NCBI RefSeq assembly: GCF_928381505.1
Contig: NZ_CAKMSJ010000011.1
Coordinates: 1-64,000, forward strand
Source: Rothia endophytica
GTDB taxonomy: Bacteria; Actinomycetota; Actinomycetes; Actinomycetales; Micrococcaceae
DNA: 64,000 nucleotides
Reading direction: 5' to 3'
The notes below the pieces were generated by a model that saw only the letters and a list, made by a program, of their open reading frames with translations, was not told where the DNA came from and did not search any database. The position numbers were made by a program, and so were the translations under genes. Numbering within the stretch: the first letter of the stretch is position 1; each line of letters opens with the position of its first letter. Below are positions 50,179 to 59,506 of this stretch, piece by piece.

Positions 50179-50775
50179 ATGTCTGAGAACACCAACGAGC
50201 CCCAGGGCCAAGAAACCGATCCGCTGGAAGAAGCCTTCAGTGCTCCTGCCGCTGACGGTCACCCTGAAGCGACCGAGGGTGTCACCGACGAGGCCGCTGC
50301 ACCGGGTGAAACCGGTGCAGCCGCCGAGGCGGGCGAGACTGCAGAAACCTCTGCAGACGCTGCCCTGGCAGCTGAACGTCTCGAAGACCTCCGCCGCCTT
50401 CAGGCTGAGTTCACCAACTACAAGAACCGCACCACCAAGGAAAAAGAGCAGCTGCGTGACTTTGTGATTGGTGACGTCATCGCCTCCCTGCTGCCGGTCT
50501 TTGACGACATTGACGCGGCTCGCACCCACGGCGACCTGGAAGACGGCCCCTTCTCCGCAATCGCCAAGAAGCTGGATGAAACCCTCACCAAGCAGGGCCT
50601 GGTCCGCTTCGGCGAAATCGGTGACGCCTTCGACCCCCAGGTGCACGAGGCAGTGCTACAGCAGCCCACCGGCGAGGTGGAACCCGACCACGTATCCATG
50701 GTTCTGCGCTACGGCTACAAGGTCAACGACCGCGTCGTCCGCACCGCGCAGGTAGCGGTAGCAGTCGCTGAATAA
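50179..50775 (+). CDS. grpE: Nucleotide exchange factor GrpE
   Basis: A 198-residue co-chaperone that releases ADP from DnaK. A long acidic, Ala/Glu-rich N-terminus (about 60 residues) precedes the coiled-coil (AERLEDLRRLQAEFTNYKNRT) and the C-terminal beta-wing (FDPQVHEAVLQQP and KVNDRVVRTAQVAVA). It starts 2 nt after dnaK stops. Confidence 0.96.
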   Translation: MSENTNEPQGQETDPLEEAFSAPAADGHPEATEGVTDEAAAPGETGAAAEAGETAETSADAALAAERLEDLRRLQAEFTNYKNRTTKEKEQLRDFVIGDVIASLLPVFDDIDAARTHGDLEDGPFSAIAKKLDETLTKQGLVRFGEIGDAFDPQVHEAVLQQPTGEVEPDHVSMVLRYGYKVNDRVVRTAQVAVAVAE

Positions 50776-50792
50776 GGCAGACTAAAACCACG

Positions 50793-50821
50793 GTGGGCGG
50801 GCACATCTAGTGCCCGCCCAC
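50793..50821 (+). terminator. Perfect 12-bp hairpin between grpE and dnaJ
   Basis: GTGGGCGGGCAC and GTGCCCGCCCAC enclose ATCTA. No T run follows, so it is more likely an mRNA stabiliser or partial stop inside the operon than a true terminator. It would keep DnaJ and HspR below DnaK. Confidence 0.6.
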
Positions 50822-50885
50822 AGCCCTAACTGGGCAGCAAAAAACTTTTTCTAAACGATGACCGTCTACCCGGAAGGAGACGCAC

Positions 50886-51905
50886 ATGGCTAGTGAAAAT
50901 TGGCTGAACACAGATTTTTATAAGGTACTGGGCGTCTCTGAAACCGCCTCAGACACAGACATCAAAAAGGCCTACCGCAAGCTAGCGCGTAAGTACCACC
51001 CCGACCAGAACCCCGGCGACACCGCGGCTGAAAAGAAGTTCAAAGAAATTTCTGAAGCCAATGACGTGCTCTCGGACAAGAAGCAGCGCGAAGAATACGA
51101 CCAGATCCGCAAGTACGGGGCTGCCGGTTTCGGCGGCGGCTTCCCGGGCGGTGCCGGTGGGTTCCCCGGGGGAGGTTTCCCCGGTGGGGCAGGCAGCTTT
51201 AGTTACAGCACCGGTGGTGGCTCCCAGGGCATCAATATTGAGGACTTGCTGGGCGGAATGTTCGGAGGCGGTATGGGCGGTGGCTCATCCCGCGGTGGTT
51301 TCCCCGGTGGTATGGGTGGAGGTTTCCCCGGCGGTGCCGGCGGCTTCCAACAGCCCGCCCCCAAGGGGCAGGACGCTACGACCAGTGCCCGCATCAGCCT
51401 CAAGCAGGCCTATGAGGGTGCCGAGGTTAGCGTCTTCCGCCCCGGCGGTTCCCAGACCACAGCCCGTCTGCCCCAGGGCGTCAAGGACGGCCAAAAGGTG
51501 CGTCTGCGTGGCAAGGGGCACGCCGGTCACGGCGGTGCTGGCGACCTGTTGGTGACCGTGCGAGTGGACGCGCACCCTGTCTTTGAACGCGAGGGCGATA
51601 ACGTGCTGGTGCGTGTACCCGTCACCCTGGACGAAGCCATTAACGGCACCGTTCTAGAGGTGCCCACCTTGGACGGCAAGAGCGTCAAGCTCCGCCTGGC
51701 TGCAGGCTCGCCTGCGGGCCGCAAGATGCGAGCCAAGGGCCGCGGCTTCGTGACCAAGCAGGGAACCGGCGATATGCTGGTGCTACCCGAGGTGCAGGTA
51801 CCCACAGGCCTTACGGACGAGGCGCAGGAAGCCCTATCCCGCTTCATGGAGCTGGCACCCCAAGGTAACCCGCGCGAAGAACTCTTCAGGAAAGCCGGTG
51901 TGTAA
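50886..51905 (+). CDS. dnaJ: Co-chaperone DnaJ without zinc finger (type B/CbpA-like)
   Basis: A 339-residue J protein. The J domain (residues 9-75) has the HPD motif in YHPDQNPG. A long Gly/Phe-rich region (about 80-160) follows, then the substrate domain ([21 protein letters not shown]). None of the four CXXCXGXG zinc repeats of classical DnaJ is present and the protein has no Cys in that area. This form is normal for the dnaK operon of some actinobacteria. GAAGGAG precedes the ATG. Confidence 0.95.
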   Translation: MASENWLNTDFYKVLGVSETASDTDIKKAYRKLARKYHPDQNPGDTAAEKKFKEISEANDVLSDKKQREEYDQIRKYGAAGFGGGFPGGAGGFPGGGFPGGAGSFSYSTGGGSQGINIEDLLGGMFGGGMGGGSSRGGFPGGMGGGFPGGAGGFQQPAPKGQDATTSARISLKQAYEGAEVSVFRPGGSQTTARLPQGVKDGQKVRLRGKGHAGHGGAGDLLVTVRVDAHPVFEREGDNVLVRVPVTLDEAINGTVLEVPTLDGKSVKLRLAAGSPAGRKMRAKGRGFVTKQGTGDMLVLPEVQVPTGLTDEAQEALSRFMELAPQGNPREELFRKAGV

Positions 51906-51907
51906 CC

Positions 51908-52342
51908 ATGGCCTTTGAATCAGACCGACCGGTCTTCGTCATCTCGGTGGCGGCAGAGCTGGCAGGGATGCACCCTCAGACCCTGCGCCAGTACGACCGC
52001 CTGGGCCTGGTTCAACCCTCTCGCGCACCGGGTAAGGCCCGCCGCTACTCTGAGCGGGATGTGCAGAAGCTCCAAGAAATTCAGGAGCTCTCGCAGTCAG
52101 GCGTATCCCTAGAAGGCATCAAGCGCGTGATGGAACTGGAGCACCAGGTGGAGGCTCTTAAGGCTCGGAATGCTGAGCTTTTGCGAGAGAACGAAGCTCT
52201 ACTTCACCGTATCCAGGACGGCTCCCGTGTCTTCGCTGCTGGTGCGTCCGGCGATATCGTGCACCTGGCACGCGGCAAGCGTCCTGCTGCCCGCCAGCGC
52301 TCCCAGGCCGTGGTGCTCTACCGCCCCAAGAATAGTAAATGA
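51908..52342 (+). CDS. hspR: Heat-shock repressor HspR (MerR family)
   Basis: A 144-residue repressor. The MerR-type helix-turn-helix is FVISVAAELAGMHPQTLRQY, with the wing ARRYSERDV, then a coiled coil (VEALKARNAELLRENEALL). It binds the two HAIR boxes before dnaK, using DnaK as corepressor in studied actinobacteria, and so closes the feedback loop. It starts 2 nt after dnaJ stops. Confidence 0.97.
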   Translation: MAFESDRPVFVISVAAELAGMHPQTLRQYDRLGLVQPSRAPGKARRYSERDVQKLQEIQELSQSGVSLEGIKRVMELEHQVEALKARNAELLRENEALLHRIQDGSRVFAAGASGDIVHLARGKRPAARQRSQAVVLYRPKNSK

Positions 52343-52349
52343 GAGTGAC

Positions 52350-52398
52350 CCCCTTTCAGGTTGTGAATAATGACTGCCTGAAAGGGGCTTTTGTTGTT
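52350..52398 (+). terminator. Rho-independent terminator of the dnaK operon
   Basis: CCCCTTTCAGG pairs perfectly with CCTGAAAGGGG around a 16-nt loop, followed by CTTTTGTTGTT. Confidence 0.92.
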
Positions 52399-52528
52399 CT
52401 TGGCCATTGCATCACCCAACGGCCTGAAGTGCGCGTTGTGCTGGCTTGTATTGTTTCTTGTGCCTTTCTCTGCACCGTGAGATACTTTCTTTGTAAAATA
52501 AATTACCGTCGGATGAAAGGCAAAACTC

Positions 52529-53632
52529 ATGACCTCACACCTCACCGCTGACGACATCACCACCTCAGCTAGCTTGCGCGATAACCTGCCCCCGGTTACC
52601 GGCATGGATGTCCAGTTTGGCCTGGACACCTTTGGCGATTCCACCCAAGACCTCGACGGCAAGCCATTGCATCAGGCGCAGGTGATCCGCAACGTCGTGG
52701 AGCAGGCAAAGCTGGCTGACCGCGTCGGCATCGACTTTTTTGGCGTAGGTGAGCACCATCGCCCCGACTACGCCGTATCAGCCCCCGACACCGTCCTAGC
52801 GGGCATCGCCACCGCAACCGAGCGCATTCACCTGGGCTCAGCCGTAACTGTGCTCAGCTCTGATGACCCCATCCGCGTTTACCAGCGCTTTGCCACCATC
52901 GATGCTATGAGTAATGGCCGTGCTGAAGTGGTTCTGGGCCGCGGCTCCTTTACCGAGTCCTTCCCACTCTTCGGTTACAAGATGGAAGACTACAACCAGC
53001 TCTTTGCCGAGAAGCTCGAACTCTTCTCCCGTGTTGTCACCGAGGAGCCCGTCAACTGGAACCCCGGCAACCGCACCCCGCTGGTCAACCAGGAAATCTA
53101 CCCCAAGACCGAAAACGGCCTTGCACAGTGGATTGCTGTGGGCGGTAGCCCCGAGTCTGTGGCTCGAGCAGCCCAGTACAAGATACCGCTGATGCTTGCC
53201 ATCATTGGTGGCCCGGCAGAGCGCTTTAAGCCCTTCGTGGATCTCTACCACCGAGCCAACGCGCAGCTGGGTAACACCGGTCTGCCCGTTGCCGTCCATT
53301 CACCTGGACACATTGCAGATACTGACGAAGAAGCCAAGGCACAGCTGCGTCAGCACTGGATTGCCAACCGCAACAAGATTGGTGCCGAGCGCGGCTGGGG
53401 ACCAGCCAGCGTCGCCGAGTTCGACAACGAAGTAAATCACGGATCGCTCTACGTCGGGTCACCCGAGACTGTGGCTCAGAAGATTGCCGCTACCGTCAAG
53501 GCCCTGGGTATTCAGCGTTTTGACCTCAAGTACTCTAACGGTCCCCTGCCTCACGAGTACTCCATGCGCTCTATTGAGCTCTACGGCACGCAGGTGATCC
53601 CGCGCGTGCGTGAGTTGCTGGCTGAGGGCTAA
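52529..53632 (+). CDS. Luciferase-like monooxygenase (LLM family)
   Basis: A 367-residue FMN- or F420-type oxidoreductase with the bacterial-luciferase barrel. Seen are VGIDFFGVGEHHRPDY, RIHLGSAVTVLSSDDPIR and GRAEVVLGRGSF, which place it in the group with conserved flavin contacts. The substrate is unknown. GAAAGG lies upstream of ATG 52529, and a -10-like TAAAAT lies at about 52494. It is closed by its own terminator. Confidence 0.87.
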   Translation: MTSHLTADDITTSASLRDNLPPVTGMDVQFGLDTFGDSTQDLDGKPLHQAQVIRNVVEQAKLADRVGIDFFGVGEHHRPDYAVSAPDTVLAGIATATERIHLGSAVTVLSSDDPIRVYQRFATIDAMSNGRAEVVLGRGSFTESFPLFGYKMEDYNQLFAEKLELFSRVVTEEPVNWNPGNRTPLVNQEIYPKTENGLAQWIAVGGSPESVARAAQYKIPLMLAIIGGPAERFKPFVDLYHRANAQLGNTGLPVAVHSPGHIADTDEEAKAQLRQHWIANRNKIGAERGWGPASVAEFDNEVNHGSLYVGSPETVAQKIAATVKALGIQRFDLKYSNGPLPHEYSMRSIELYGTQVIPRVRELLAEG

Positions 53633-53663
53633 AGTGCCCCGGTTGAAAGATTGAAAGTGGAGC

Positions 53664-53695
53664 GAGAGCCGGGTCCATCCCGGCTCTCTTTCGTT
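53664..53695 (+). terminator. Rho-independent terminator of the monooxygenase gene
   Basis: GAGAGCCGGG pairs perfectly with CCCGGCTCTC around TCCAT, followed by TTTCGTT. Confidence 0.88.
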
Positions 53696-53764
53696 GAATC
53701 ATCGCTACTCATTCAGAAATATGCTGCATTAGTACCGCTGGCAGGGGCCATGTGAACAAATCTT

Positions 53765-54583
53765 CTAGTTACGAATGTAGGTCAGGTCGTGGGCGCGACG
53801 CCCTGCTTCGCCTGCCTTACGCTCAAAGCTGGTCAGGGTGCGTCCTTCCCAGCGCGGTGCCCAGCCGCCAATGGGGTCTTCCTCGGTGACACCCTCACCG
53901 GCGTGGGCATTGGTGAAGGCGGGGTGAGCATCCAGAACTTCTCGCATCACCAGAGCGTATTCTTCCCAGTCGGTAGCCAGGCGCCAGGTGCCGCCGGGCT
54001 TGAGCACGCGGGCAATTTTATCTGCAAAACCGGGGGAGACCAGGCGACGCTTGTGATGGCGTGCCTTGTGCCAGGGGTCCGGGAAGAAAACCCACACCTC
54101 ATCCACTGAATTTTCGGGTAGCAGATTATCCAGCAGCTCGGGAGCGTTCGCCTGAGCAACCCGCACATTTTCAACCCCTGCCTGGCTCATCTTCAGCAGC
54201 AGGTCAGCGATGCCCGGGGTATAGACCTCAACTGCTAGGAAGTCATTCTCAGGCACCTGGGCGGCGCGGTGCACAATCGCTTCACCCAGACCTGAACCGA
54301 TTTCAAGTACCAGGGGAGCGGTGCGACCGTAGAGCTTCTCCTGGTCAAAAACAGCGCCCTCGGCTACCGAGGTATCACCGATAGCGCGAGGTAAATCCAG
54401 CACGTGGCTGGGGGCGTAGGCGTCCCAGGCCTTCTGGCGGCGGGCGGTCAGGCGATCACCTCGGCGCACAAAAGAGTAAGGCTGGCGATGAAAAATCTCG
54501 GGTGCCGGTGCGTGGATGTCCTCGCCGGCAGCTACGCGCTGCGCCTTATCCTCTAGATCGGCTTTCTGCTTGTTGGTTTCCAT
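53765..54583 (-). CDS. trmB: tRNA (guanine-N7)-methyltransferase
   Basis: A 272-residue enzyme that makes m7G46 in tRNA. The SAM site is LEIGSGLGEAIV, the tRNA/base site is VFFPDPWHKARHHKRRLV, and TSFERKA lies near the end. A positively charged N-terminal extension of about 50 residues precedes the core, common in actinobacterial TrmB. AGGGAGAG precedes the ATG. Confidence 0.95.
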   Translation of the reverse strand: METNKQKADLEDKAQRVAAGEDIHAPAPEIFHRQPYSFVRRGDRLTARRQKAWDAYAPSHVLDLPRAIGDTSVAEGAVFDQEKLYGRTAPLVLEIGSGLGEAIVHRAAQVPENDFLAVEVYTPGIADLLLKMSQAGVENVRVAQANAPELLDNLLPENSVDEVWVFFPDPWHKARHHKRRLVSPGFADKIARVLKPGGTWRLATDWEEYALVMREVLDAHPAFTNAHAGEGVTEEDPIGGWAPRWEGRTLTSFERKAGEAGRRAHDLTYIRN

Positions 54584-54722
54584 GACTCTCCCTGAGGTCT
54601 CGTGCGCCGGCAGTCACCGGTGCGATGGGCAGGGGCACGGAAAACCTAAGTGCACACCTGCACCCTGTGTAGGGCAGCTACCAGTTTACCGGGGAAAGTG
54701 CGCATGCACGTTGGCGTCGATT

Positions 54723-56396
54723 CTAAGGTTTACTGGCCCTGGGATCAGTGGGAGTGCCGAAGGAGGGTTTAGCCTGCTGGATGATGGGCAGTGAACCGGT
54801 CTGCAGGGGTATAGAACCGGTCTGTACGTTAGTGAGGGTTACATCGTAGACCGGTGCCGCCTCAGCCGTTGCTGTATGCTCCTCAAGCATCTTTTCGGTA
54901 ATCACTTTGAGGCTGGTAGTGTCCGGGTGTTCAAGTTCCGGGTTCTTCTGGGATAGGTCAACCTGATGGTCAATCTGGGCATCCAAACCGCCGGGCAGCC
55001 CGTACATAAATCCGTCGATGGTATCCACCGTTGCCTCAAAATTGGGGTCATGGGTCAGGTACTTTTTGGTTTCCCGTGCCACCAGGCCAGAGAGCAACAA
55101 CAGACCTACCAGGTTGGGAAGAGCCATCAGGCCGTTCATTAGGTCTGAGAAAGTAAAGACAATAGTGAGGGGTGCAATAGCGCCCACACCGCACATAATA
55201 GCGAAGGCCAAACGGTAGCCGGTGATGGCACGACGTCCGCCACCCAGAGATTCTAGGGCACGCTCGCCGTAGTAGGACCAGCCCAGCACGGTGGAATAGC
55301 CCAGGAGCACCAGACAGAAGGTCACGATGTAGCCACCCCAGGCACCGGGCAGGCCGGTAGCGAAAGCCAGAGAGGTCATGGTCGCGGGGTCATCGCCCGT
55401 CCAGGTGCCGGTGGTGAGGATGACGAAGCCGGTCATGGAAATAACGATGATGGTGTCCACGAAGGTCTGGGTCATGGACGCTAGACCCTGGCGCACCGGG
55501 TGAGAAGTAGCTGCTACCGCGGCGGGAATGGACGCGGTGCCCATACCCGATTCGTTAGAGAAGAGTGAGCGCTGGGCGCCAATCTGCATGGCAATGAGGA
55601 AGCCTGCACCCACCGCGCCGCCGGCAGCACCTTCACCGGTGAAGGCACCTCGCAAAATCATGCCAAAAACTTCGGGAATCTGCCCGACGTTGAGCATCAC
55701 GATGTAGCTACCAAAACCCAGGTAAAGCAGGATCATAAGGGGCACACAAATCGCGGCTATTTTGGAGACAATCTTGATGCCGCCTAGTAGGGCGGCAGCG
55801 GTCAGTACAGCCAGTGCAACAGCTGTTACAACCGGTGAGATGCCAAAAGAGTGGTCCAGGTTGGCAGAGATAGCGTTGGACTGGGTCATGTTGCCAATAC
55901 CAAAGCAGGCAAAGACGCAGCAGATAGCGAACATCGTAGCCAGGAACTTACCGAACTTATTGGGGATGCCCCGTTGCAGGTAGGCTTGCGGGCCGCCAGT
56001 CAGTTCCCCCATCTTGTCATAGTGGCGAAAGCGCACACCCAAAAAACATTCCGCGTACTTGGAAGCCATACCCAAGATGGCGGTGACCCACATCCAGAAG
56101 AGGGCGCCGGGGCCACCGATGCTGATGGAAAGAGCTACGCCCACAATATTGCCGGTGCCCACCGTAGCTCCGAGGGCAGTGCTCATCGCCTGGAATGATG
56201 AAATCTCGCCTTTGAGACCGGGTTGTTTGGCGCGGCGTCCAAACTGGATGCTCATTGCCTTGGTGAAGAGGCGTAGCTGAATCAGCCCCAGCCGCAGGGT
56301 CAAAAAGAGGCCGGTTCCCACCAGTAGGGGGAGTAGAAGCCAGGGGCCCCAGATGAAGGAGCTAGCGGAATCGAGTATGTTTTGGAGCGCGTCCAT
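54723..56396 (-). CDS. Sodium:alanine symporter (AGCS family)
   Basis: A 557-residue transporter with about 11 helices. The family motifs GTGNIVGVALSISIGGPGALFWMW and NESGMGTASIPAA are present (sodium and substrate sites). The last ~100 residues are a polar cytoplasmic tail that is longer than usual. AGGAC precedes the ATG. It imports alanine or glycine with sodium. It is monocistronic. Confidence 0.93.
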   Translation of the reverse strand: MDALQNILDSASSFIWGPWLLLPLLVGTGLFLTLRLGLIQLRLFTKAMSIQFGRRAKQPGLKGEISSFQAMSTALGATVGTGNIVGVALSISIGGPGALFWMWVTAILGMASKYAECFLGVRFRHYDKMGELTGGPQAYLQRGIPNKFGKFLATMFAICCVFACFGIGNMTQSNAISANLDHSFGISPVVTAVALAVLTAAALLGGIKIVSKIAAICVPLMILLYLGFGSYIVMLNVGQIPEVFGMILRGAFTGEGAAGGAVGAGFLIAMQIGAQRSLFSNESGMGTASIPAAVAATSHPVRQGLASMTQTFVDTIIVISMTGFVILTTGTWTGDDPATMTSLAFATGLPGAWGGYIVTFCLVLLGYSTVLGWSYYGERALESLGGGRRAITGYRLAFAIMCGVGAIAPLTIVFTFSDLMNGLMALPNLVGLLLLSGLVARETKKYLTHDPNFEATVDTIDGFMYGLPGGLDAQIDHQVDLSQKNPELEHPDTTSLKVITEKMLEEHTATAEAAPVYDVTLTNVQTGSIPLQTGSLPIIQQAKPSFGTPTDPRASKP

Positions 56397-56501
56397 GGTA
56401 TGTCCTGTGGTGCAAGGGTAGTTTGCCTAGACAGCAATGTACCACGAAATAAACAGCAGGCTGTCGGTTATGACAGGTCATGTGCTGCTGTTTGCAGCCA
56501 C

Positions 56502-56544
56502 AAAAAACCCCGCACCTGCTGCTCTGAGAGCAGCTGATGCGGGG
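56502..56544 (-). terminator. Rho-independent terminator of the DoxX gene
   Basis: On the minus strand TAAGCCCCGCA is closed by TGCGGGG with an inner CAGCTGCTCT.../AGCAGCAG stem and is followed by TTTTTT. Confidence 0.9.
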
Positions 56545-56560
56545 CTTAGATCTGGCGTCG

Positions 56561-56968
56561 CTACTTCTTCTTTGATGAGAAGAGCAGGGCTAGGCCAGCG
56601 CCGAGCATGATGAAGTCCTTAGCCAGGCTGGTGCCCTCCTGGGTGGGGCGGATGCCGTCATTCTGGGTCATGTCATCGTTGCCGAAGTACATGGTCAGCA
56701 TGCCGGCTGAGAAGACGGTCAGACCCAGGCCAGCCAGCTTAGCGGGGACGACGGGGAGCAGTAGTGCAGCACCCAGTGCGGTTTCGCCGAAGGCAAGTGC
56801 CTTACCAAACTGCTGATTTGAGAGCTTTTCAACGGCAGGGACGCCGGTGGCTGCCATGCTCTTGAGGTAGCCGTAGGTGCCCTCGTCCATATTCAGCTTG
56901 CCGATGCCGGAGTTGAGGATTAATGGGCCAGAAGTTGCGCGTAGAGCTGCGTTTGAAAGAAGGCTCAT
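56561..56968 (-). CDS. DoxX-family membrane protein
   Basis: A 135-residue protein with three to four helices. The opening LLSNAALRATSGPLILNSGIGK resembles the DoxX pattern (helix 1 with R.xxG..L..xG..K). Middle segment GKALAFGETALGAALLLP and a Lys-rich tail. DoxX proteins work with sulfur or redox stress systems in some actinobacteria. ATG 56968 is used, because 25 further residues upstream are unlike the family and lack a ribosome-binding site. Confidence 0.82.
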   Translation of the reverse strand: MSLLSNAALRATSGPLILNSGIGKLNMDEGTYGYLKSMAATGVPAVEKLSNQQFGKALAFGETALGAALLLPVVPAKLAGLGLTVFSAGMLTMYFGNDDMTQNDGIRPTQEGTSLAKDFIMLGAGLALLFSSKKK

Positions 56969-57148
56969 GAAAATTCCGTTCTGTTGGTTTATCAGTATGA
57001 CGAAAACTTTACCGTGAAAACATTTTTCTGTGAAATCCATCAACGGAAGACACAGGTTTCAAGCGGAAACAGTCTTGCTACTCCCAAGCGTAATCACCAT
57101 TGCTTCTTAGCTGAACACGGCACGCCAGGGGAAAGAAAGCTCGTATTT

Positions 57149-58372
57149 TCACCCTGCTTTTTTGCCCAGGGCTAGAGCTGAAAAAAGAGCAGATACCAGC
57201 AGCAGGCCCGTGCAGGCAAGGGCAGTGCCTGACCAGCCAGCAGCCGTGTAGAGCAGGCCTGTAGCCCACCCCACGAGAGCGGACCCAGTGTAATAAAAAG
57301 AGTTGTAGAGGGCAGTTGCCTGGGTTTTGGCATCGAGGGAGAGCATACCCACCCAACCAGAGGCAATCGCGTGTGCGGCAAAGAAACCGGTGGTGAGAAC
57401 AGCTAAGCCAAGCACCACCACCGGCAGGGGGTCCGCCAGGGTGAGCAGAATGCCTGCCGCCATGAGCAGGCAGGAGGCCAGAAAAACAGGTTTGAGTCCG
57501 TGTCTACCAGTCAGCCGTGAGGCCGCCCCCGATGACACCGTGCCAAAGAGATACATCAGGAAGAGGAAGGCGATGAGGGTGGGGGAGAGAAAGTAGGGGG
57601 GTGCCTGCAGCTTGAAACCGATGTAGTTATAGATACTGACCAGGGCGCCCATCAGAGCGAAACCAGCAAAGAAGAGAGCTAGCACCTGCATATTGGTCAG
57701 CAGGCCTCTCATTTTGTGGAGGAAACCCGGTGCAGAGCCTACCCCGCTAGATTCTGGCGAGGCGCCAGGTGTTCGCTGACGGTCGTGGGAGGCTGGTATG
57801 AGCGTGATAAAAAGAACCGCAGCTAGTGCCCCCACCACCGAGACAGCGAACATGGAGAGCCGCCAGCTCATGACCTCAGAGAGAGGGCCAGCAATGATTC
57901 TGCCTGCTAGCCCACCAATACTGGTTCCCGAGATATAAAGTCCGGTAGCAGCAGCGCGCACCGAAGGGTGGGCTTCTGACACAATGACGGCGACAGCCAG
58001 ACCAGCCACCCCACCCAGAAAGGCACCCTCAACGGTGCGGAGCAGGAGCATGAGCGGGTAGTGACTGACCCAGGGGGTGAGTAGCCCGAAACATGTGGCA
58101 CCCAGCACTGCAACGGTCATGGTGCGCACCCGACCAAAACGGTCAGCAACCGACGCCCAGAGTAGGGTGCAGATTGCAAGACCGGCGGTGGCACAGGACA
58201 TGGTTAGCGCTGCTGTATCTGCAGAAAAACGCAGATCCTGTGCGATGGCAGGTAGCAAGGGCTGGGGGGAATAGAGCTGGGCAAAGGTGGCAAGACCAGC
58301 GGCAAACATGGCGATGAGCAGACGGCGGTACTCGCGCGAACCGCGACGATAGCCGGCAAACTCCGTGCTCAC
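57149..58372 (-). CDS. MFS transporter of the YnfM type
   Basis: A 407-residue exporter with 12 helices. Features are YSPQPLLPAIAQDL in helix 1, the loop ASVADRFGRVRTM and a central polar loop (about 190-220). The GTG start has AAGGAGG 5-6 nt upstream. Substrate not known; YnfM-like proteins export small organic compounds. No terminator was seen after it. Confidence 0.88.
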   Translation of the reverse strand: MSTEFAGYRRGSREYRRLLIAMFAAGLATFAQLYSPQPLLPAIAQDLRFSADTAALTMSCATAGLAICTLLWASVADRFGRVRTMTVAVLGATCFGLLTPWVSHYPLMLLLRTVEGAFLGGVAGLAVAVIVSEAHPSVRAAATGLYISGTSIGGLAGRIIAGPLSEVMSWRLSMFAVSVVGALAAVLFITLIPASHDRQRTPGASPESSGVGSAPGFLHKMRGLLTNMQVLALFFAGFALMGALVSIYNYIGFKLQAPPYFLSPTLIAFLFLMYLFGTVSSGAASRLTGRHGLKPVFLASCLLMAAGILLTLADPLPVVVLGLAVLTTGFFAAHAIASGWVGMLSLDAKTQATALYNSFYYTGSALVGWATGLLYTAAGWSGTALACTGLLLVSALFSALALGKKAG

Positions 58373-58456
58373 TGCTGCCTCCTTGCTGAGCCTTAGGTGG
58401 GGCGTCCTTACCCCCTTCTATCTTTATCACGGGTCAGGACGCTTGCCGGATTATTA

Positions 58457-59290
58457 CTAGCGGCTAAATTGCGATCGGTAGGCAGGCTGTTCAGGGCAGG
58501 AGCTCAGCACGCGAGCCATGGCACGTTTCTCAGCCGAGGTGACAGACAGCCCGTAGGAGGCTTTGACTGATACTTGGCGGGCCACATATTCGCAGCGGTA
58601 GCCCGGTTGCGGCAACCAGGCATCCACGCTCTTATCAGATTTTTCGGTGTTGGGACGCTGCCCGGTTGCCTGAAGGTTCAACGGGTCGTTGGCGAATAGC
58701 ACCCGCTTTTCATAGCTCCACTGCCAGGCGCCGCTATTCCACGCGTTAGAGAGGGCTACAACGTGATCGATGGGCACCGCTTCACTGGTTTTAGGGCCTC
58801 GCTCGAAATGAATCGTTTCGGCGGTGTAGGGGTCAATAATGGTGCCCGCCATGACTCTGCATTTCCCGTTTTTCTCTAGATCCTGCAGATCGCGGGTCAG
58901 CACGTCATTGCGCTGATCACAGCCGTTGGAGTCTATATCTGCCCACGGGTCCCCATAAAGATTCCGTTTGTAGGTGCTCTGAGCCGCGCTGTTGCTCACC
59001 TCTAAACCGTTCAGCACCTCGGAGGCTTTACCGTAGGTGTGCACCCCGGAGCCGGCAAAACCGGTGCTGACCGACTGGCCCCTGCTGTGCCGGGCGCCAT
59101 TCAGTGCATCCTCAACATCCCAGTTATAGGATCGAAGCCAAAGAAGACCAGCGACAAGAAGCGTCAGAAGTAAACCTACTGCCAGGACGGCGCGCAGCTT
59201 GGCTGGGAAGCTGCCGAACACCCGCACAGCGCCTCTAATCTGACGATTAGTAGGGTTAGGCAGTCTACGGTTAGGGCGGCGAGGAGTCAT
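58457..59290 (-). CDS. Membrane-anchored HNH nuclease (DUF1524-like)
   Basis: A 277-residue protein. One helix at about 32-52 exports or anchors the rest. The nuclease core carries IDHVVALSNAWNSGAWQW with the metal His, then NDPLNLQATGQRPNTEKSDK, the HNH form of the DUF1524/GmrSD C-terminal family. Two Cys pairs in the outer domain may form disulfides. Such proteins are common secreted nucleases in actinobacteria. TAGGAT lies 8 nt before ATG 59290, so the leader, if any, is very short. Confidence 0.85.
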   Translation of the reverse strand: MTPRRPNRRLPNPTNRQIRGAVRVFGSFPAKLRAVLAVGLLLTLLVAGLLWLRSYNWDVEDALNGARHSRGQSVSTGFAGSGVHTYGKASEVLNGLEVSNSAAQSTYKRNLYGDPWADIDSNGCDQRNDVLTRDLQDLEKNGKCRVMAGTIIDPYTAETIHFERGPKTSEAVPIDHVVALSNAWNSGAWQWSYEKRVLFANDPLNLQATGQRPNTEKSDKSVDAWLPQPGYRCEYVARQVSVKASYGLSVTSAEKRAMARVLSSCPEQPAYRSQFSR

Positions 59291-59506
59291 AAGGGTCTAT
59301 CCTACTGTGCATTAATTGCCGAGGAGTAGCCGAGCCGGAACACCTTCGACCCCGACTGCGAGTTTTCCGAAGCGAAGCGAGATGAAGCGCAGCGGGCGCG
59401 AGCACGCGAGCACACAAGAGCAATCGCCATCAGTTAAGCGCTAGCGTGCTGGTTTGAGCTTGAGGGGTCTGGAGGTGTGGAGAATCGAGGTATGCCCGAG
59501 GGCGTT

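Noticed and set aside
50886..51905. Long antisense Pro-rich and Thr/Gly-rich frames opposite dnaJ
   Set aside because: They are by-products of the GC-rich Gly/Phe region and have no start signals.
59330..59440. Third copy of the structured repeat (GAAGCGAAGCGAG, GCGCAGCGGGCGCGAG)
   Set aside because: It has similar short words but not the 48-bp core and no clear paired arms; it may be an unrelated low-complexity intergenic sequence.
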